A stretch of 50,127 nt of DNA from Candidatus Poribacteria bacterium (GCA_012963885.1 DTUY01000267.1:1-50127), one strand, 5' to 3'; positions 17,092 through 27,336 are shown, counted from the first letter of the stretch. Numbers and translations: made by a program. Notes: generated by a model from the letters alone, not told the origin.

Positions 17092-18153
17092 CTAGAGCAT
17101 CCAAGGTTGTGGAATTAGATTGAATTGCTCTGCCAGCCACTGATAAGCGATGCGTAATGATTCTTCGGTTGGCCAGTGCCCGGCAGCATGATCGACGAAA
17201 CCGATGGACTCGCTGCTATCATAGAGTTGATAGATTTTCCGAGCTTCCGCAATGTATTGCCAGCTGGCTGGCCGATCCGTTTTCCCACCGACTAAGAAAA
17301 AAGACCGAGGCGCACACAAGGCAAGAAGGTGATGGTGCGCAAGAGTAAAACCTGGTGAGAGTACCTGATTGCCCAGATACCAAGGCGCATTCCAATTGGT
17401 AAAATTGAATCCCAAACCGAAATCCGATCCGACAATGACCTTGACGCGTTGGTCAAAAACACCGGTGTAGAAAGCCATTTTCCCTCCGAGTGAGTGTCCC
17501 ATCACACCAATCCGCCCTAGATCTATGTCAGGTTGATCTAAAAGCAGATCAATGGCGAGACTCGTATCCCACGCCAACTTGGCGATTCCAGTCCAATTTG
17601 GATTTTCCGTCAACAGCTTTTCGGTTGCCTGCTCCCACCAAGCAAAACCTAAATTATGTTCCGGTTCAGGAACCGTGTTATAGGGAAAAGCTTCAGTACA
17701 AACCACAACATATCCTTGTTGAACCAAATGATACCCAAACCGGATACTGGACGTTTCAGCGATAGGTTGATGGGTTTTTAGATCTAATCCCGCCATTCGA
17801 TCTGGATCGTAGAATGGAACCACCATACCCGAGCGCGGTGATAATGTGACCAGCTTCGGCTCCATCAACAACAGCGTTTGAAGCGTATCTGGCCCCGTAG
17901 CCTGTTTGAAGATAGTTCCCGTATAGGTTGGTCGTTCGAAAATCTCAACGGCTTCCTGTGTCCGGTCAAAACTATCAAAAGCCGGAGTTCCCAAAACCGC
18001 CTTCCAGCGACGGAGAAGGGCGGTACGCTCTTCCTTCCAAGCTTCCATCGTTGGTACAATACCCAGCGGAAAAATTGGTTCAATGACTTCATCAGCACCG
18101 AGATCGTTATATTGTGGTTGACTGAACTGACGTGATACCTCATCCTTCTTCAT
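17092..18153 (-). CDS. Alpha/beta hydrolase (dienelactone hydrolase/acetylxylan esterase-like)
   Basis: This 353-aa serine hydrolase has the nucleophile elbow GVMGHSLGG with Ser221, and near the C-terminus DHAAGHWPTEES supplies the likely catalytic His. GGKTDRPASW is a candidate Asp position. HLVQQGYVVVCTEAFPYN before the elbow is typical of large esterases of the abhydrolase-7/acetylxylan esterase group. The frame is open for another 124 codons upstream, but that part overlaps the neighbouring enolase-type gene in another frame and reads as noise. I therefore place the start at the ATG at 18153, 25 bases after the decayed enolase-superfamily gene. Both were probably one operon for a sugar acid or ester. 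No signal peptide is seen. Confidence 0.75.
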   Translation of the reverse strand: MKKDEVSRQFSQPQYNDLGADEVIEPIFPLGIVPTMEAWKEERTALLRRWKAVLGTPAFDSFDRTQEAVEIFERPTYTGTIFKQATGPDTLQTLLLMEPKLVTLSPRSGMVVPFYDPDRMAGLDLKTHQPIAETSSIRFGYHLVQQGYVVVCTEAFPYNTVPEPEHNLGFAWWEQATEKLLTENPNWTGIAKLAWDTSLAIDLLLDQPDIDLGRIGVMGHSLGGKMAFYTGVFDQRVKVIVGSDFGLGFNFTNWNAPWYLGNQVLSPGFTLAHHHLLALCAPRSFFLVGGKTDRPASWQYIAEARKIYQLYDSSESIGFVDHAAGHWPTEESLRIAYQWLAEQFNLIPQPWML

Positions 18154-18178
18154 GATTTTTTCGATAGATCTAGAGAAT

Positions 18179-19254
18179 TTAGGCAACTCGATATTTGTCA
18201 ATCGCATCCATATCGATTTCGATACCGAACCCCGGTTTCGATGGCACTTTTGCTTTCCCTTTAGAAATCTGCAATGGCTCTGCAAGAAGCGAATGTTCCA
18301 GAAGTCTGAAAAGCGAAACATGAGCCAGCGAAGCATTGGGAATTGCAGCGGCCAAATGCGCCATAAAGACGGCCGATATCCCCGTAAACCCCATCTGCAT
18401 CCAAAACGGCTTATTGGCAGAAGATATAATATTGGCGTATCGCATGATACTAGGCGCCCAGCTACCCAAGACGTAATAGTCATAAGTATCTGTCGATAAC
18501 GAAATTGTTGGATGAGAAGATCCAAAATGGATTACCAACGGATAACCAAGGGAATCCTTCAGTTGACGATAGCCATCGACATCTTCCTGATCAATCGGTG
18601 ATTCCAAGCACTTTACCTGCGGGTATTTTTGCAGTTGTCTACCAATTTCGATAACTCGTTCAGGAATTCCAAAAGTGCAGTTAGCATCAATTGTTATCTC
18701 ATAGTCTTCAGGACAGACTTCGAATATGCATTCGACCTGATCAATAACATCCGTGTGTGCTCTCCTTTTAAATTTGTGTGCCTTAAACCCACTTTCAATC
18801 GCTATCTCTGTTTCCTGTCGCATAATCTTCGGCGGGAAAGAATGTGACCAATAGGCAATGGGAACCTCCGACTGTGATGGACCTAGCATCTGTGCAATTG
18901 GCAATCCAACAGCCTGTCCCATTAAATCGTAAAAAGCGATTTGAAGTGTCCAACCTGATCATTCATTATAAACTCGAAAGGACTTTTCCCCAAATAGCTA
19001 ACCAATTGCGACTCAGGAATATCGGCCCCTTCACCAATGCCGATTAACCCTTCGTTAGTCTGTACCCGGTAAATGGATGTCCGGACAGTGGGTGGTTCAG
19101 ACGCATGCCACTGCTTGAGATATTTGCCCTAATTAGCCTAAAAATCTTCATCTGTCGCCCGATTCCCAAGATTCCGGCCCTTTTGTAAATGCTGACGGAT
19201 CCTTTCCAAATAGGGAATATCTACGCGCATCTGTTCAATCTTAGTAATTTTCAT
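18179..19254 (-). pseudogene. Decayed mandelate racemase/muconate lactonizing enzyme-type gene (enolase superfamily)
   Basis: A coding frame can be followed on the minus strand from an ATG at 19254 (MKITKIEQMRVDIPYLERI). It is broken by two TAG codons at 19140-19138 and 19131-19129, continues through YRVQTNEGLIGIGEGADIPE, and then shifts frame between about 18975 and 18930. The remaining 247 codons from 18922 read cleanly. They hold the C-terminal barrel, with HKFK, the metal ligands in ITIDANCTFG and CLESPID, and WMQMGFTGISAVFMAHLAAA. Residues just before 18922 in the second frame read QIAFYDL, a conserved enolase-superfamily stretch, which proves the frames belong together. The third metal ligand position reads HFGSS, without the usual acid. 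Sequencing error could mimic this, but three lesions make decay likely. Confidence 0.82.
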
Positions 19255-19672
19255 CCTTTTTCCTTAGCAGTGGAATTTCCTGCCAGATCCCATTAATGAT
19301 ATTCGATTTATAGTATAACCCATTCTATGAATGCACATCAGACACAATTTGTCCTTTGTACCATCATGAATTAGCTCCCACCATTTCAAGTCAAACCAAC
19401 ATAAACGGCTCCCACTGACAATAGATTCTAGAAACAATATCGCGCCGTATACGTTTGATACAACGTTACACACCTACCCCCAGAATTTGACACTTTTGAC
19501 ACCTAACGATTACAGTAAAAATAGACACAACTATAGATAGCATGAATTTTTGACGGAAGCTTATTCACGATCCAGCAGGGGAAGTTCGTAATATAATCAG
19601 ATTTTTGAATTCAGGTTAATTTTACCAGAGAAGTTCTAGTAACCGTGCTATGGTGACCAAGGAAAGTTTAAT
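19255..19672. other. Intergenic region with no supported gene
   Basis: A 69-codon minus-strand frame at 19264-19473 has no ribosome binding site and no recognisable domain, so I do not call it. A small direct duplication of TTTGACAC occurs at 19486-19493 and 19495-19502. The segment 19659-19666 (AAGGAAAG) is the ribosome binding site of the next gene. Confidence 0.5.
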
Positions 19673-20008
19673 ATGAACGATGAGAATCATCAGACTGCTG
19701 ATTCGGAAACAGGAACAGAACTTGTTGCCGAATGTCTACTTGATAATTTCGAGAAAAACCGTGATTTAATCAAGCAATATTTAATGAATTATATAGAAAG
19801 AAATGACGATCAACTTCTGGAAACTGGTGTTAACCTTGAGGTATTGAAAGGCGACCACAAAGAAAAATATATAGCTGAGAAAGGGACACCAGATTTAAGT
19901 CAACACCGAATGTACGAGGCCGGAGTAAATTTGATCGTGCACACATATAGTCATGAATCAATCGACACGGAAGAGGTCGAAAACCATATCAAGAAAGAGC
20001 TGGAATAG
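19673..20008 (+). CDS. Small acidic hypothetical protein
   Basis: This 111-aa hydrophilic protein has a good ribosome binding site (AAGGAAAG, six bases before ATATG). It is rich in Glu and Asp, appears mostly helical and has no membrane segment. I do not recognise a family. It ends at a TAG. The same frame then stays open for another 40 codons to a TAG at 20129-20131, and that extension looks protein-like (YYNAIVSWDNPISVEEYSLI). This suggests a truncated longer gene. It is followed by the convergent aldo/keto reductase. Confidence 0.5.
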   Translation: MNDENHQTADSETGTELVAECLLDNFEKNRDLIKQYLMNYIERNDDQLLETGVNLEVLKGDHKEKYIAEKGTPDLSQHRMYEAGVNLIVHTYSHESIDTEEVENHIKKELE

Positions 20009-20183
20009 CGACTTCTTGGTAAACTTGAGTTAGATTTGGTGAAATCCGGCAAATATTATAACGCTATTGTTTCATGGGATAATCCGATATCAGTTGAGGA
20101 ATACAGCCTAATCAAAGCAATCGGAGTTTAGCACGATGTGAAATTAACGAATAGGTGCTGCTGAAGAAAGAATCATCACCTAC

Positions 20184-21113
20184 TTACAGTACTTTCAATC
20201 GATTCAACTCATCATCAAGCAATAGAGAAACACCCGCTTCTGCGTTTATCCTAACCTGGTTAACTGATGTTGCTCCCGGAATAGCAACAGGTTCGGCGGA
20301 GTGAGAAATTACGTATCGAAGACCCGTTGTCACTAAATCTCGATCAGGATTAGCAATGGTCTTTACTCGATCCAGTCTAGCCAACTTCTCTTCATATTCC
20401 GCCCGAGCCGACTCACCCTGATTCCATTTATGACGTACTGCATCCATAAACACGGTATCGGCATCATATTTATCGGCTAAGATTCCCATTGCCACAGGTC
20501 CCCGAATCAGAATCCCAATTTGATTTTCCTGACAGAATGGCAGGAATCCTTCCTCCGCAGAACGGTTGATCAACGAATAGTCTACTTCAACAACGGCACA
20601 TTTTCCGTCCGAGGTTGAGTGGAAATTCTTCAGAACCTGAAGGTCATTTGTCGAAATACCATATTCACGGATGAATCCTTCTTCCCGGAGAGCTTCAAAT
20701 CCAGCAATATATACAGAAGGGTCTTGAATATCACCTTCATGACATAACAAGACATCAATCCAGTCGGTTCGTAATCGTCCAAGGCATGCGTGTCCACAAA
20801 CCCGAATCATATCTACCGTCGTTTTAGGAACGCCTTGCCCAGTTCTTTTCCCCCAATTTCCTACCTTGCTAACTATATGGACTTGATCCCGAATTCCTTT
20901 GAGTGCCTGACCAAGTCTGATTTCACTGAGTCCGTTGGGAATTCCATAAGATTCGGCAGCATCAAACAGGTTCATTCCATGATCAAATGCTGTTTTAACA
21001 ATATCGTGCGCGGTAGAATCTTCCATTTCTCCCCACTGGTTACCGATATTCCAAGTTCCAAGACCAATCGCTGAAATTTCCCATCCAGTTCTACCAAATT
21101 CACGGTATAACAT
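20184..21113 (-). CDS. Aldo/keto reductase
   Basis: This 309-aa NADPH-dependent oxidoreductase has the full catalytic tetrad: Asp51 and Tyr56 (FDAAESYG), Lys83 (VSKVG) and His125 (LLCHEG). The TIM-barrel start GRTGWEISAIGLGTW and the C-terminal cofactor site AEPVAIPGATSVNQVRIN are present. It resembles the YajO/L-glyceraldehyde reductase-like or L-fucose/galactose dehydrogenase-like branches, but the substrate is not evident. TCAGGAGAC precedes the ATG. It is monocistronic, with a weak promoter candidate on the minus strand (TTGCCA at 21206-21201, TATTAT at 21182-21177, 18-base spacer). Confidence 0.88.
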   Translation of the reverse strand: MLYREFGRTGWEISAIGLGTWNIGNQWGEMEDSTAHDIVKTAFDHGMNLFDAAESYGIPNGLSEIRLGQALKGIRDQVHIVSKVGNWGKRTGQGVPKTTVDMIRVCGHACLGRLRTDWIDVLLCHEGDIQDPSVYIAGFEALREEGFIREYGISTNDLQVLKNFHSTSDGKCAVVEVDYSLINRSAEEGFLPFCQENQIGILIRGPVAMGILADKYDADTVFMDAVRHKWNQGESARAEYEEKLARLDRVKTIANPDRDLVTTGLRYVISHSAEPVAIPGATSVNQVRINAEAGVSLLLDDELNRLKVL

Positions 21114-21621
21114 TTTTGTCTCCTGAACCTAATCGCAGTTAGTTATACGACTATAATCATGTATCTGTATATGGTTATAATAATATGTTAAGAATGGCGT
21201 TGGCAAACTCAAGTGTACCGAATCCTAATTATATCTTAAATTATCAACTAAGCTAATAATTACCACATAAGATTCAACTTAATCTGTTTAACCGGTTTAA
21301 ACAATATACTTAACAGCAAGAAATCTGACGAAAAATGCTGAAGAGATATTATCTTAATAATAGATATAATCCTGTATTGGATGGTTGATTAGGAAGTTCA
21401 AACTGGAGGAAACCTAATTAATATATTAAAAAAAGATGATGATTTTGCCATATGTTTACAGCAGCATGGCAAATCTAATTAGGATATAGGGAGCATTAGT
21501 TTCAGACTGTGCGGCAGGAACAATACAAAAAATGGAATTTATATTCTACAAGAAGAGGTAGTAGACTCCATAAATGAAAAATCAGAATTCGACTTAGAGT
21601 ATCATGCAATGAAATGCTCTC
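21114..21621. other. AT-rich intergenic region
   Basis: About 500 bases with no coding frame I can support. It includes the probable aldo/keto reductase promoter at 21177-21206 and a hairpin with eight-base arms (TTTGCCAT at 21444-21451 and ATGGCAAA at 21466-21473, 14-base loop). Confidence 0.55.
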
Positions 21622-22146
21622 CTAAATTTTAAAAATATTCGATTTCAAGATCTGTTTCTGCTGTCGCAAGGTCATCTTATCAGGACTAATATAATCCAGT
21701 TTAAGTTTTACTTGATCGATTTGTTCCTTCAACTCTAAGACGACTGCCTCGAATCTGGTTTGCGCAATTTCTGTCCTCTCTAGTTGGCCACGCAAACCCT
21801 TATTTTCGGCTTCAACTTGGGCAATAAATTTTGCATTTTCCTCCCCCTCCTGCTTCTGTTGGTTAATAAGTCTTGTTTTCTCATTCTGAAACTGTACAAT
21901 TAGTCGCTGAATCTCTTGCTGTAATTTTAAAATGGAATCAGTACTCACTTCATCAATATCCTGTGCGGAATCTTCTCTGCCTTGTTCCCTTTCATCTAGA
22001 GGAGGAACCGAGGTATCAACTTTTATAACCCAACGGCCTTTGACTTTTTTGCCTAACAATTGGCCTGTGTTAAGCCTACGACGAACCGTCTGAGCACTAA
22101 CATTAAAATATTCAGCGGCTTGTTGAATCGACATTTCAATTGGCAT
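21622..22146 (-). CDS. MerR/excisionase-like HTH protein with C-terminal coiled coil
   Basis: This 174-aa protein starts with a helix-turn-helix of the HTH_17 (excisionase/MerR-like) type: SIQQAAEYFNVSAQTVRRRL at 6-25, then GQLLGKKVKGRWVIKVD. A short acidic linker follows. Residues about 70-155 form a long coiled coil (heptad-rich KLQQEIQRLIVQFQNE and later KELIDQVKLKL-like helices). The end is basic. A DNA-binding protein that dimerises through its coiled coil is the plain reading. In other genomes such HTH-coiled-coil proteins sit near mobile genes, but none is visible here. It is divergent from the GNAT gene. Confidence 0.72.
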   Translation of the reverse strand: MPIEMSIQQAAEYFNVSAQTVRRRLNTGQLLGKKVKGRWVIKVDTSVPPLDEREQGREDSAQDIDEVSTDSILKLQQEIQRLIVQFQNEKTRLINQQKQEGEENAKFIAQVEAENKGLRGQLERTEIAQTRFEAVVLELKEQIDQVKLKLDYISPDKMTLRQQKQILKSNIFKI

Positions 22147-22329
22147 AGTAGAATACCGCCACCTAATTAAAAATATAATGAGTTGTCTTCTTTACCACTA
22201 TTTCAATATTATATCATATTCTTAACTATTTTGAAAAGAGGGTGTTTTATCCTAAATTGAGAAATTTGGTTACATAAGTATTCGTCGCAAACATCAGACA
22301 AAATCCTCAATAATACAAAGAGGTACAAT

Positions 22330-22917
22330 ATGCAACTTAGAATGCTTCGTCTCAATCTAGCAAGTCTGCCAATTATTGAAATTCCTGACAATTATAAGCT
22401 ACGAACCTATCAAGAAGGAGATGATGCACATTGGGCGGAGATAATCAACTCTTCGTTCGGTGGTAATCGTACTGTTAAAGACACATACAGCCAGATCATC
22501 GATTGTCCTCAATTTTCTCCTGATGGATTATTTTTCATCACGCAGGACGATCAACCCATCGGCACAGCCTGCGCATGGAAAAGGGATACAAATGAAACAG
22601 AAATTGGTTATCTTCACATGGTGGGTGTTAAGCCAGATCATTCCGGTCGCCGTCTCGGCAAATGGGTTTCCTTAGCTGTAATGCATTATTTTTGTGATCA
22701 CAGTTTTAAGTGTGTTATCTTAGAAACGGATGATTTTCGAATACCAGCTGTAAAAACATACTTGAATCTCAGTTTTGTGCCGCTTTTTGTAGACACAGAT
22801 CATTCAAAACGGTGGGATAACCTATTTAAGAAGTTAAAATTACCTGTATTGCCAGATCAGACCGACATGATTCGATCCGAGTTAGGTGACTCAATTCTAA
22901 AAAGAATCTATGCCTAA
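22330..22917 (+). CDS. GNAT-family N-acetyltransferase
   Basis: This 195-aa protein has a single GNAT domain that moves an acetyl group from acetyl-CoA to an amine. The acetyl-CoA pyrophosphate loop is VGVKPDHSGRRLGKWVS at about 99-115. LRTYQEGDDAHWAEIINSSF opens the fold, and ETDDFRIPAVKTYLNLSF near the end is the typical motif B helix before the last strand. The layout resembles mycothiol-synthase-like GNATs. The substrate cannot be told. It lies 99 bases before the GH95 gene and could be cotranscribed. Confidence 0.82.
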   Translation: MQLRMLRLNLASLPIIEIPDNYKLRTYQEGDDAHWAEIINSSFGGNRTVKDTYSQIIDCPQFSPDGLFFITQDDQPIGTACAWKRDTNETEIGYLHMVGVKPDHSGRRLGKWVSLAVMHYFCDHSFKCVILETDDFRIPAVKTYLNLSFVPLFVDTDHSKRWDNLFKKLKLPVLPDQTDMIRSELGDSILKRIYA

Positions 22918-23016
22918 CAACCCATTGCTCATCAAAGAGAAAAATCATAATCATATAGCCAAAGAGGGACTAATAATAACAACCCCTTGGAATACAAAAC
23001 AATAAGGACCAACAAC

Positions 23017-25392
23017 GTGACAGAGACAAACTTCACAAAAAAGAGGTTGATCTTGCATTATCGGCAACCGGCACAAATATGGACTGAAGCGATCCCTATT
23101 GGCAATGGTAGGTTGGGAGGAATGGTATTTGGCGAGGTAAAACATGAACGTATTCAACTCAACGAAGATAGTCTCTGGTCAGGTGGCCCACAAGACGCAG
23201 ATAATCCTGAAGCGTTTTGTAACCTTGATAACGCACGCGATCTTTTATCGGCTGGCAAATTTACCGAAGCTCAGAATCTGGCATTTAAAACGATGGTTTG
23301 CCAGGGAGGTGGATCCGCTGATGAAACTTACGGTTCTTACCAAACACTCGGAGATATCCAGCTTGCTTTCGCCGGCCACACGTCTCCACCAACCGATTAT
23401 TACCGAGACCTGAATCTAGAAACAGCAATTGCTAGTGTAAGGTATCATATCGGGAATGATCAGTTTAAACGTGAAATACTGTCCAGTTGGCCAGATCAAG
23501 TTCTAGTAGTACATCTAACCTGCAACAATCCAGGTAAAATCTCTTTTGATGTTCGATTGTCAAGAGGCACAGGGCAATGGAAGAGTAATTCCGGTACTAT
23601 TGTCTCCTTACCAGACCAAAAGCAGGAAGAATTCATTGAAGCTACTGCCATTTCTGATCATTGTCTCATACTTAGCGGACAAGCTTGGAAAAACAGTGGA
23701 ATGGCGTTTCAGGCCGGTCTACAGATCATAAACGAAGGTGGTAAAGTCAAACTTATAGATCAAGGACTTTCAGTCCAACAGGCAGACACTGTTACCTTGT
23801 TACTGGCGGCAGCAACCGATTACTGGGAAAAAGATCCACAAACACTTTGCACAACATATCTGGAACAAGCATCAAAAAAACGTTACTCTGAACTTCGCGA
23901 AGCCCATGTCAACGACTACCAGAAGTTCTTCCGCCGTGTCTCTATTGATCTTGGTTCCACCGAAATTGCCAATCTACCGACAGATGAAAGACTGAAAATT
24001 ATTAAGGAGGGTCAGGACGATCCTCATCTGATGTCCTTGTATTTCCAGTTTGGTCGCTATCTCTTAATTTCCAGTTCTCGACCGGGGACACTTCCAGCTA
24101 ATCTGCAAGGTATTTGGTGTGACGATTTTAAAGCCCCATGGAACAGCGATTACCACCACAATATCAATGACCAGATGAACTACTGGCCAGCAGAAGTTTG
24201 TAACTTGGCAGAATGTCATCAACCTTTTCTGAAGTTCATCGATTCGCTCCGTGAACCAGGCAGAAGGACGGCGCAAGTCCATTATGGTGCTTCAGGTTGG
24301 GTAGTACATACCATTTCAAATATATGGGGATTTACTTCTCCAGGCGAACATCCTTCCTGGGGGCAATTCACAGCTGCCGGGGCATGGCTCTGCCAGCATC
24401 TCTGGGAACACTATCATTTTAATGGTGACCGCGATTTCCTAGCTTGGGCATATCCTATTATTAAAGAGTCAGTCGAATTCTATCTTGATTTTCTGGTAGA
24501 GGAACCAGTACACGGTTGGTTAGTCACCAGTCCATCCAATTCGCCAGAAAACAGTTTTCGCACCAGTGATGGTCAAGTCGCTAACATCTGTATGGGACCA
24601 TCGATGGATATGCAAATTCTCTGGGATCTATTCTCTCACTGCATTGAAGCTTGTCATATATTGAATAAGGATAATGAGTTCCGTTTAAAACTGGAAGATT
24701 ATCGCGCTCGGCTAGCACCATTACAGATTGGAAAGCACGGTCAACTGCAGGAATGGCTGGAGGACTACGATGAACCGGAACCTGGGCACCGACATATGTC
24801 GCATCTGTTCGCCTTACATCCCGGCAAACAAATCTCACTCCGCGGCACCCCCGAACTAGCAAGAGCTGCCCGTGCCTCACTTGAAAGGCGTTTAGCAAAC
24901 GACGGTGGTCATACAGGCTGGAGCCGAGCTTGGATCATTAACTTCTGGGCACGTCTTGAGGATGGTAATAAAGCGCACGAGAACATTCAGGCATTATTGG
25001 CAAACTCTACCTTGACCAATTTGTTTGACGATCACCCTCCATTCCAAATTGACGGAAATTTCGGTGGTACGGCAGGTATAGCTGAAATGCTTTTACAAAG
25101 TCATGCGGGAGAACTCAGCCTGCTACCCGCGCTGCCATCAGCTTGGCCGACCGGTCATGTTACAGGTTTAAAAGCCCGTGGTGGGTTTGAAGTAAACATC
25201 AACTGGACAAATGGTCAGCTCTCCCAAGCCATGATTCACTCCTGCTTGGGAAACCCATGTATAATCCGAACGAGATTACCTGTGCAACAAGTGGATGTCA
25301 GTGGCAATCGCGTTGAGACAAAAGTCGTTGAACCGCTGCTCATAGAATTCGATACCATTGCGGGCGAAACGTACCACTTGAACGCGGGCTAG
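23017..25392 (+). CDS. Glycoside hydrolase family 95 alpha-L-fucosidase
   Basis: This 791-aa enzyme hydrolyses terminal alpha-1,2-linked L-fucose (some members act on L-galactose) from glycans by an inverting mechanism. The N-terminal beta domain begins with [18 protein letters not shown]. The catalytic barrel shows [18 protein letters not shown] near 375-392 with the two conserved Asn. [13 protein letters not shown] near 500-514 holds the general-acid Glu at about 511. [20 protein letters not shown] places Asp at about 679. Family length is normal. I prefer the GTG at 23017, with AAGGA nine bases upstream, to a TTG at 22987. No signal peptide is evident, so it may be cytoplasmic and act on imported fucosides. 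It heads a trio with an MFS transporter and a ceramidase-like protein. Confidence 0.92.
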   Translation: MTETNFTKKRLILHYRQPAQIWTEAIPIGNGRLGGMVFGEVKHERIQLNEDSLWSGGPQDADNPEAFCNLDNARDLLSAGKFTEAQNLAFKTMVCQGGGSADETYGSYQTLGDIQLAFAGHTSPPTDYYRDLNLETAIASVRYHIGNDQFKREILSSWPDQVLVVHLTCNNPGKISFDVRLSRGTGQWKSNSGTIVSLPDQKQEEFIEATAISDHCLILSGQAWKNSGMAFQAGLQIINEGGKVKLIDQGLSVQQADTVTLLLAAATDYWEKDPQTLCTTYLEQASKKRYSELREAHVNDYQKFFRRVSIDLGSTEIANLPTDERLKIIKEGQDDPHLMSLYFQFGRYLLISSSRPGTLPANLQGIWCDDFKAPWNSDYHHNINDQMNYWPAEVCNLAECHQPFLKFIDSLREPGRRTAQVHYGASGWVVHTISNIWGFTSPGEHPSWGQFTAAGAWLCQHLWEHYHFNGDRDFLAWAYPIIKESVEFYLDFLVEEPVHGWLVTSPSNSPENSFRTSDGQVANICMGPSMDMQILWDLFSHCIEACHILNKDNEFRLKLEDYRARLAPLQIGKHGQLQEWLEDYDEPEPGHRHMSHLFALHPGKQISLRGTPELARAARASLERRLANDGGHTGWSRAWIINFWARLEDGNKAHENIQALLANSTLTNLFDDHPPFQIDGNFGGTAGIAEMLLQSHAGELSLLPALPSAWPTGHVTGLKARGGFEVNINWTNGQLSQAMIHSCLGNPCIIRTRLPVQQVDVSGNRVETKVVEPLLIEFDTIAGETYHLNAG

Positions 25393-25683
25393 TAATCTAC
25401 CTGATCTATGTCATAAACACGACACAACCTGAAACATAAAGTCTGGAATTGCTTCGCTCACATCCATCTGGACACATGTATGTATAATAGTATAAAGGTT
25501 AAGGGCAACGATTTTGCTTCATTAAACGAAGAACACGTCAAACCAAAATTACCAGAAGCAGGCAGACAATCAATTGAATCTTTTACTATGAACAAACCTA
25601 CAGTTATAAAGAATTCATGTATGATAATACTTGTCGTTTGACTAAATAGAAAATAATTTTTCAGGTAAGACGAGAGGCAACTA
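25393..25683 (+). other. Gap between GH95 and MFS genes with an unverified small ORF
   Basis: A 53-codon frame at 25480-25641 reads plausibly (KGNDFASLNEEHVKPKLPE) but has no ribosome binding site and no family. It may be a fragment of a lost gene. A TATAAT sits at 25483-25488 without a matching -35 box. GAGAGGC before 25684 is the ribosome binding site of the MFS gene. Confidence 0.3.
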
Positions 25684-27336
25684 ATGAAAAAAAACGATAA
25701 AAAAATAATATTTGGCTGGTGCATGTATGATTGGGCAAATTCTGCTTTTGCCACAAGTATTACCACGGCAATCCTTCCTGCTTATTTTGCCGCTTTGTTC
25801 ATCGCCAGCCACGGATCAGCTGGATGGCGGGGATGGTCAGGAGAATCTCTATGGGCATTTGGCGTAAGCTTTGCCACCGCAATCGTCGCCTTATCAAGTC
25901 CCCCATTAGGTATAATAGCCGACCACCTATCATTAAAGATGAAGTTCCTCAAAATATATGCCTTCGCCGGATCTCTTTGTACCATTTTCCTATTTGCTGC
26001 AGTTTGGCTCCCAGGATACGACTGGATGTGGTTACTTGGTCTCTACATGCTTGCCAATATCGGATTCGCAGGTGGAAATGTCTTTTATAACTCGCTTCTA
26101 CCATCGATTGTTGACGAAGATCAATACGATAACGTAAGCAGCAAAGGGTTTGCTTACGGCTACGTTGGTGGTGGGTTATTGTTGCTCATTCATCTCATTG
26201 TTATTACCATATCTGGGAACAATCCGTTAGTGATTCGTCTCTCACTAGCTTCGGTAGGTATCTGGTGGTTTGGTTGGGGATTATTGACCTTCACCATGGT
26301 TCCTGAACCCAATCCCATCAATACTGCTAGTAACCCCAGTGCAGGATCAACTATTAAGATGGCCTTCGGTGAACTTTGGCAAACGGCACAGGATATTCAG
26401 AAATTCAAAGTGCTTTTTACCTACCTTTTAGCTTTCCTTTTATTTAACGATGGAATTCAAACCGTACTCTCCGTAGCTGGGGTTTATGCAGCTATAACAT
26501 TGGGGGTTTCCCTGACTTTTCAGATGGGAACGATACTCATATTACAGTTCGTGGGCGCGCCAAGCGCAATCATGTTCAGTAAAATCGCTGAAAAAATTGG
26601 AACCAAGCCAACATTATTCATTACTTTGTTTATCTGGATGTTGGTCGTCCTGCTTGCCATTGGCATGTCGGCACTGCCCCCCGTCGATCCGGCTGAACAC
26701 GATTACCGATTAGAGTGGAGAGAAACAGGCTACATTGCCATTAAAGTTCCGAATCTTAAAAATGAAGGAGCAGACGCAGATTGGCAAGTTAAAGTCGGAA
26801 AATGGAATACAGATGATATCTTGACAATCAGTCAAGCTCAACTGTTGAGGGAGTCCACCACACAATCACGATTTTCTATCCACATTACGAACGGTGAACT
26901 TGCAGGGTCAACCATAGGGAATGATCACCCCAGCCAAATCGGAGATGGGCTGATTGACTTTATTCCATCCACTTTACGTACCTATGTTTGGCAACCACTG
27001 CGACTTTCCTCTGGCTTACAGTTTCTATTACTCGGTATATTTGTGGGCTTCGCGATGGGTGGCAGTCAAGCACTTGCCCGAAGCCTATTTGCCACCATTA
27101 TGCCTGAAACTCGTAGTGGGGAGTTTTTCGGGTTCTTTGGATTTATTGGCAAGGCCGCATCCGTCATCGGACCGCTTTTGTTCGGTATTACGGCACGGAT
27201 ATTTGATCGGCGAGTTGGCATCTTAGCCATCCTAGCAATTATTCTAGTAGGCACTCTGATCCTAAAATTTGTAGATGTTAACGAGGGGCGCCGAGTTGCC
27301 TTGGAAGAAGATGAACAACGTCGTAAGGAAAGATAG
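25684..27336 (+). CDS. UMF1/Atg22-like MFS transporter
   Basis: This 550-aa integral membrane protein starts with GWCMYDWANSAFATSITTAILP, the hallmark of the Atg22/UMF1 branch of the major facilitator superfamily, and has about 12 membrane spans. PPLGIIADHLSLKMKFLK is the loop-2 signature region. FVGFAMGGSQALARSLFATIMP and EFFGFFGFIGKAASVIGPLLF are typical of the second half. About 100 residues (roughly 333-433) form a hydrophilic insert between spans. UMF1 members export or import small solutes, amino acids or sugars; the substrate is unknown. Its place between a fucosidase and a ceramidase-like gene suggests sugar or lipid-derived cargo, which is inference. Confidence 0.85.
   Translation: MKKNDKKIIFGWCMYDWANSAFATSITTAILPAYFAALFIASHGSAGWRGWSGESLWAFGVSFATAIVALSSPPLGIIADHLSLKMKFLKIYAFAGSLCTIFLFAAVWLPGYDWMWLLGLYMLANIGFAGGNVFYNSLLPSIVDEDQYDNVSSKGFAYGYVGGGLLLLIHLIVITISGNNPLVIRLSLASVGIWWFGWGLLTFTMVPEPNPINTASNPSAGSTIKMAFGELWQTAQDIQKFKVLFTYLLAFLLFNDGIQTVLSVAGVYAAITLGVSLTFQMGTILILQFVGAPSAIMFSKIAEKIGTKPTLFITLFIWMLVVLLAIGMSALPPVDPAEHDYRLEWRETGYIAIKVPNLKNEGADADWQVKVGKWNTDDILTISQAQLLRESTTQSRFSIHITNGELAGSTIGNDHPSQIGDGLIDFIPSTLRTYVWQPLRLSSGLQFLLLGIFVGFAMGGSQALARSLFATIMPETRSGEFFGFFGFIGKAASVIGPLLFGITARIFDRRVGILAILAIILVGTLILKFVDVNEGRRVALEEDEQRRKER

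Noticed and set aside
18154-18525. N-terminal extension of the alpha/beta hydrolase frame (about 124 codons)
   Set aside because: It overlaps the clearly coding C-terminal part of the enolase-type gene in another frame and contains no recognisable pattern, so it is a shadow.
19264-19473. 69-codon minus-strand ORF
   Set aside because: No ribosome binding site, no recognisable domain, and it lies in a region of decayed sequence.
19129-20008. Possible reassignment of TAG to an amino acid
   Set aside because: TAG terminates gdhA, the class V enzyme, GH95 and the MFS gene at normal family lengths, so it is an ordinary stop. The in-frame TAGs are better explained by gene decay.
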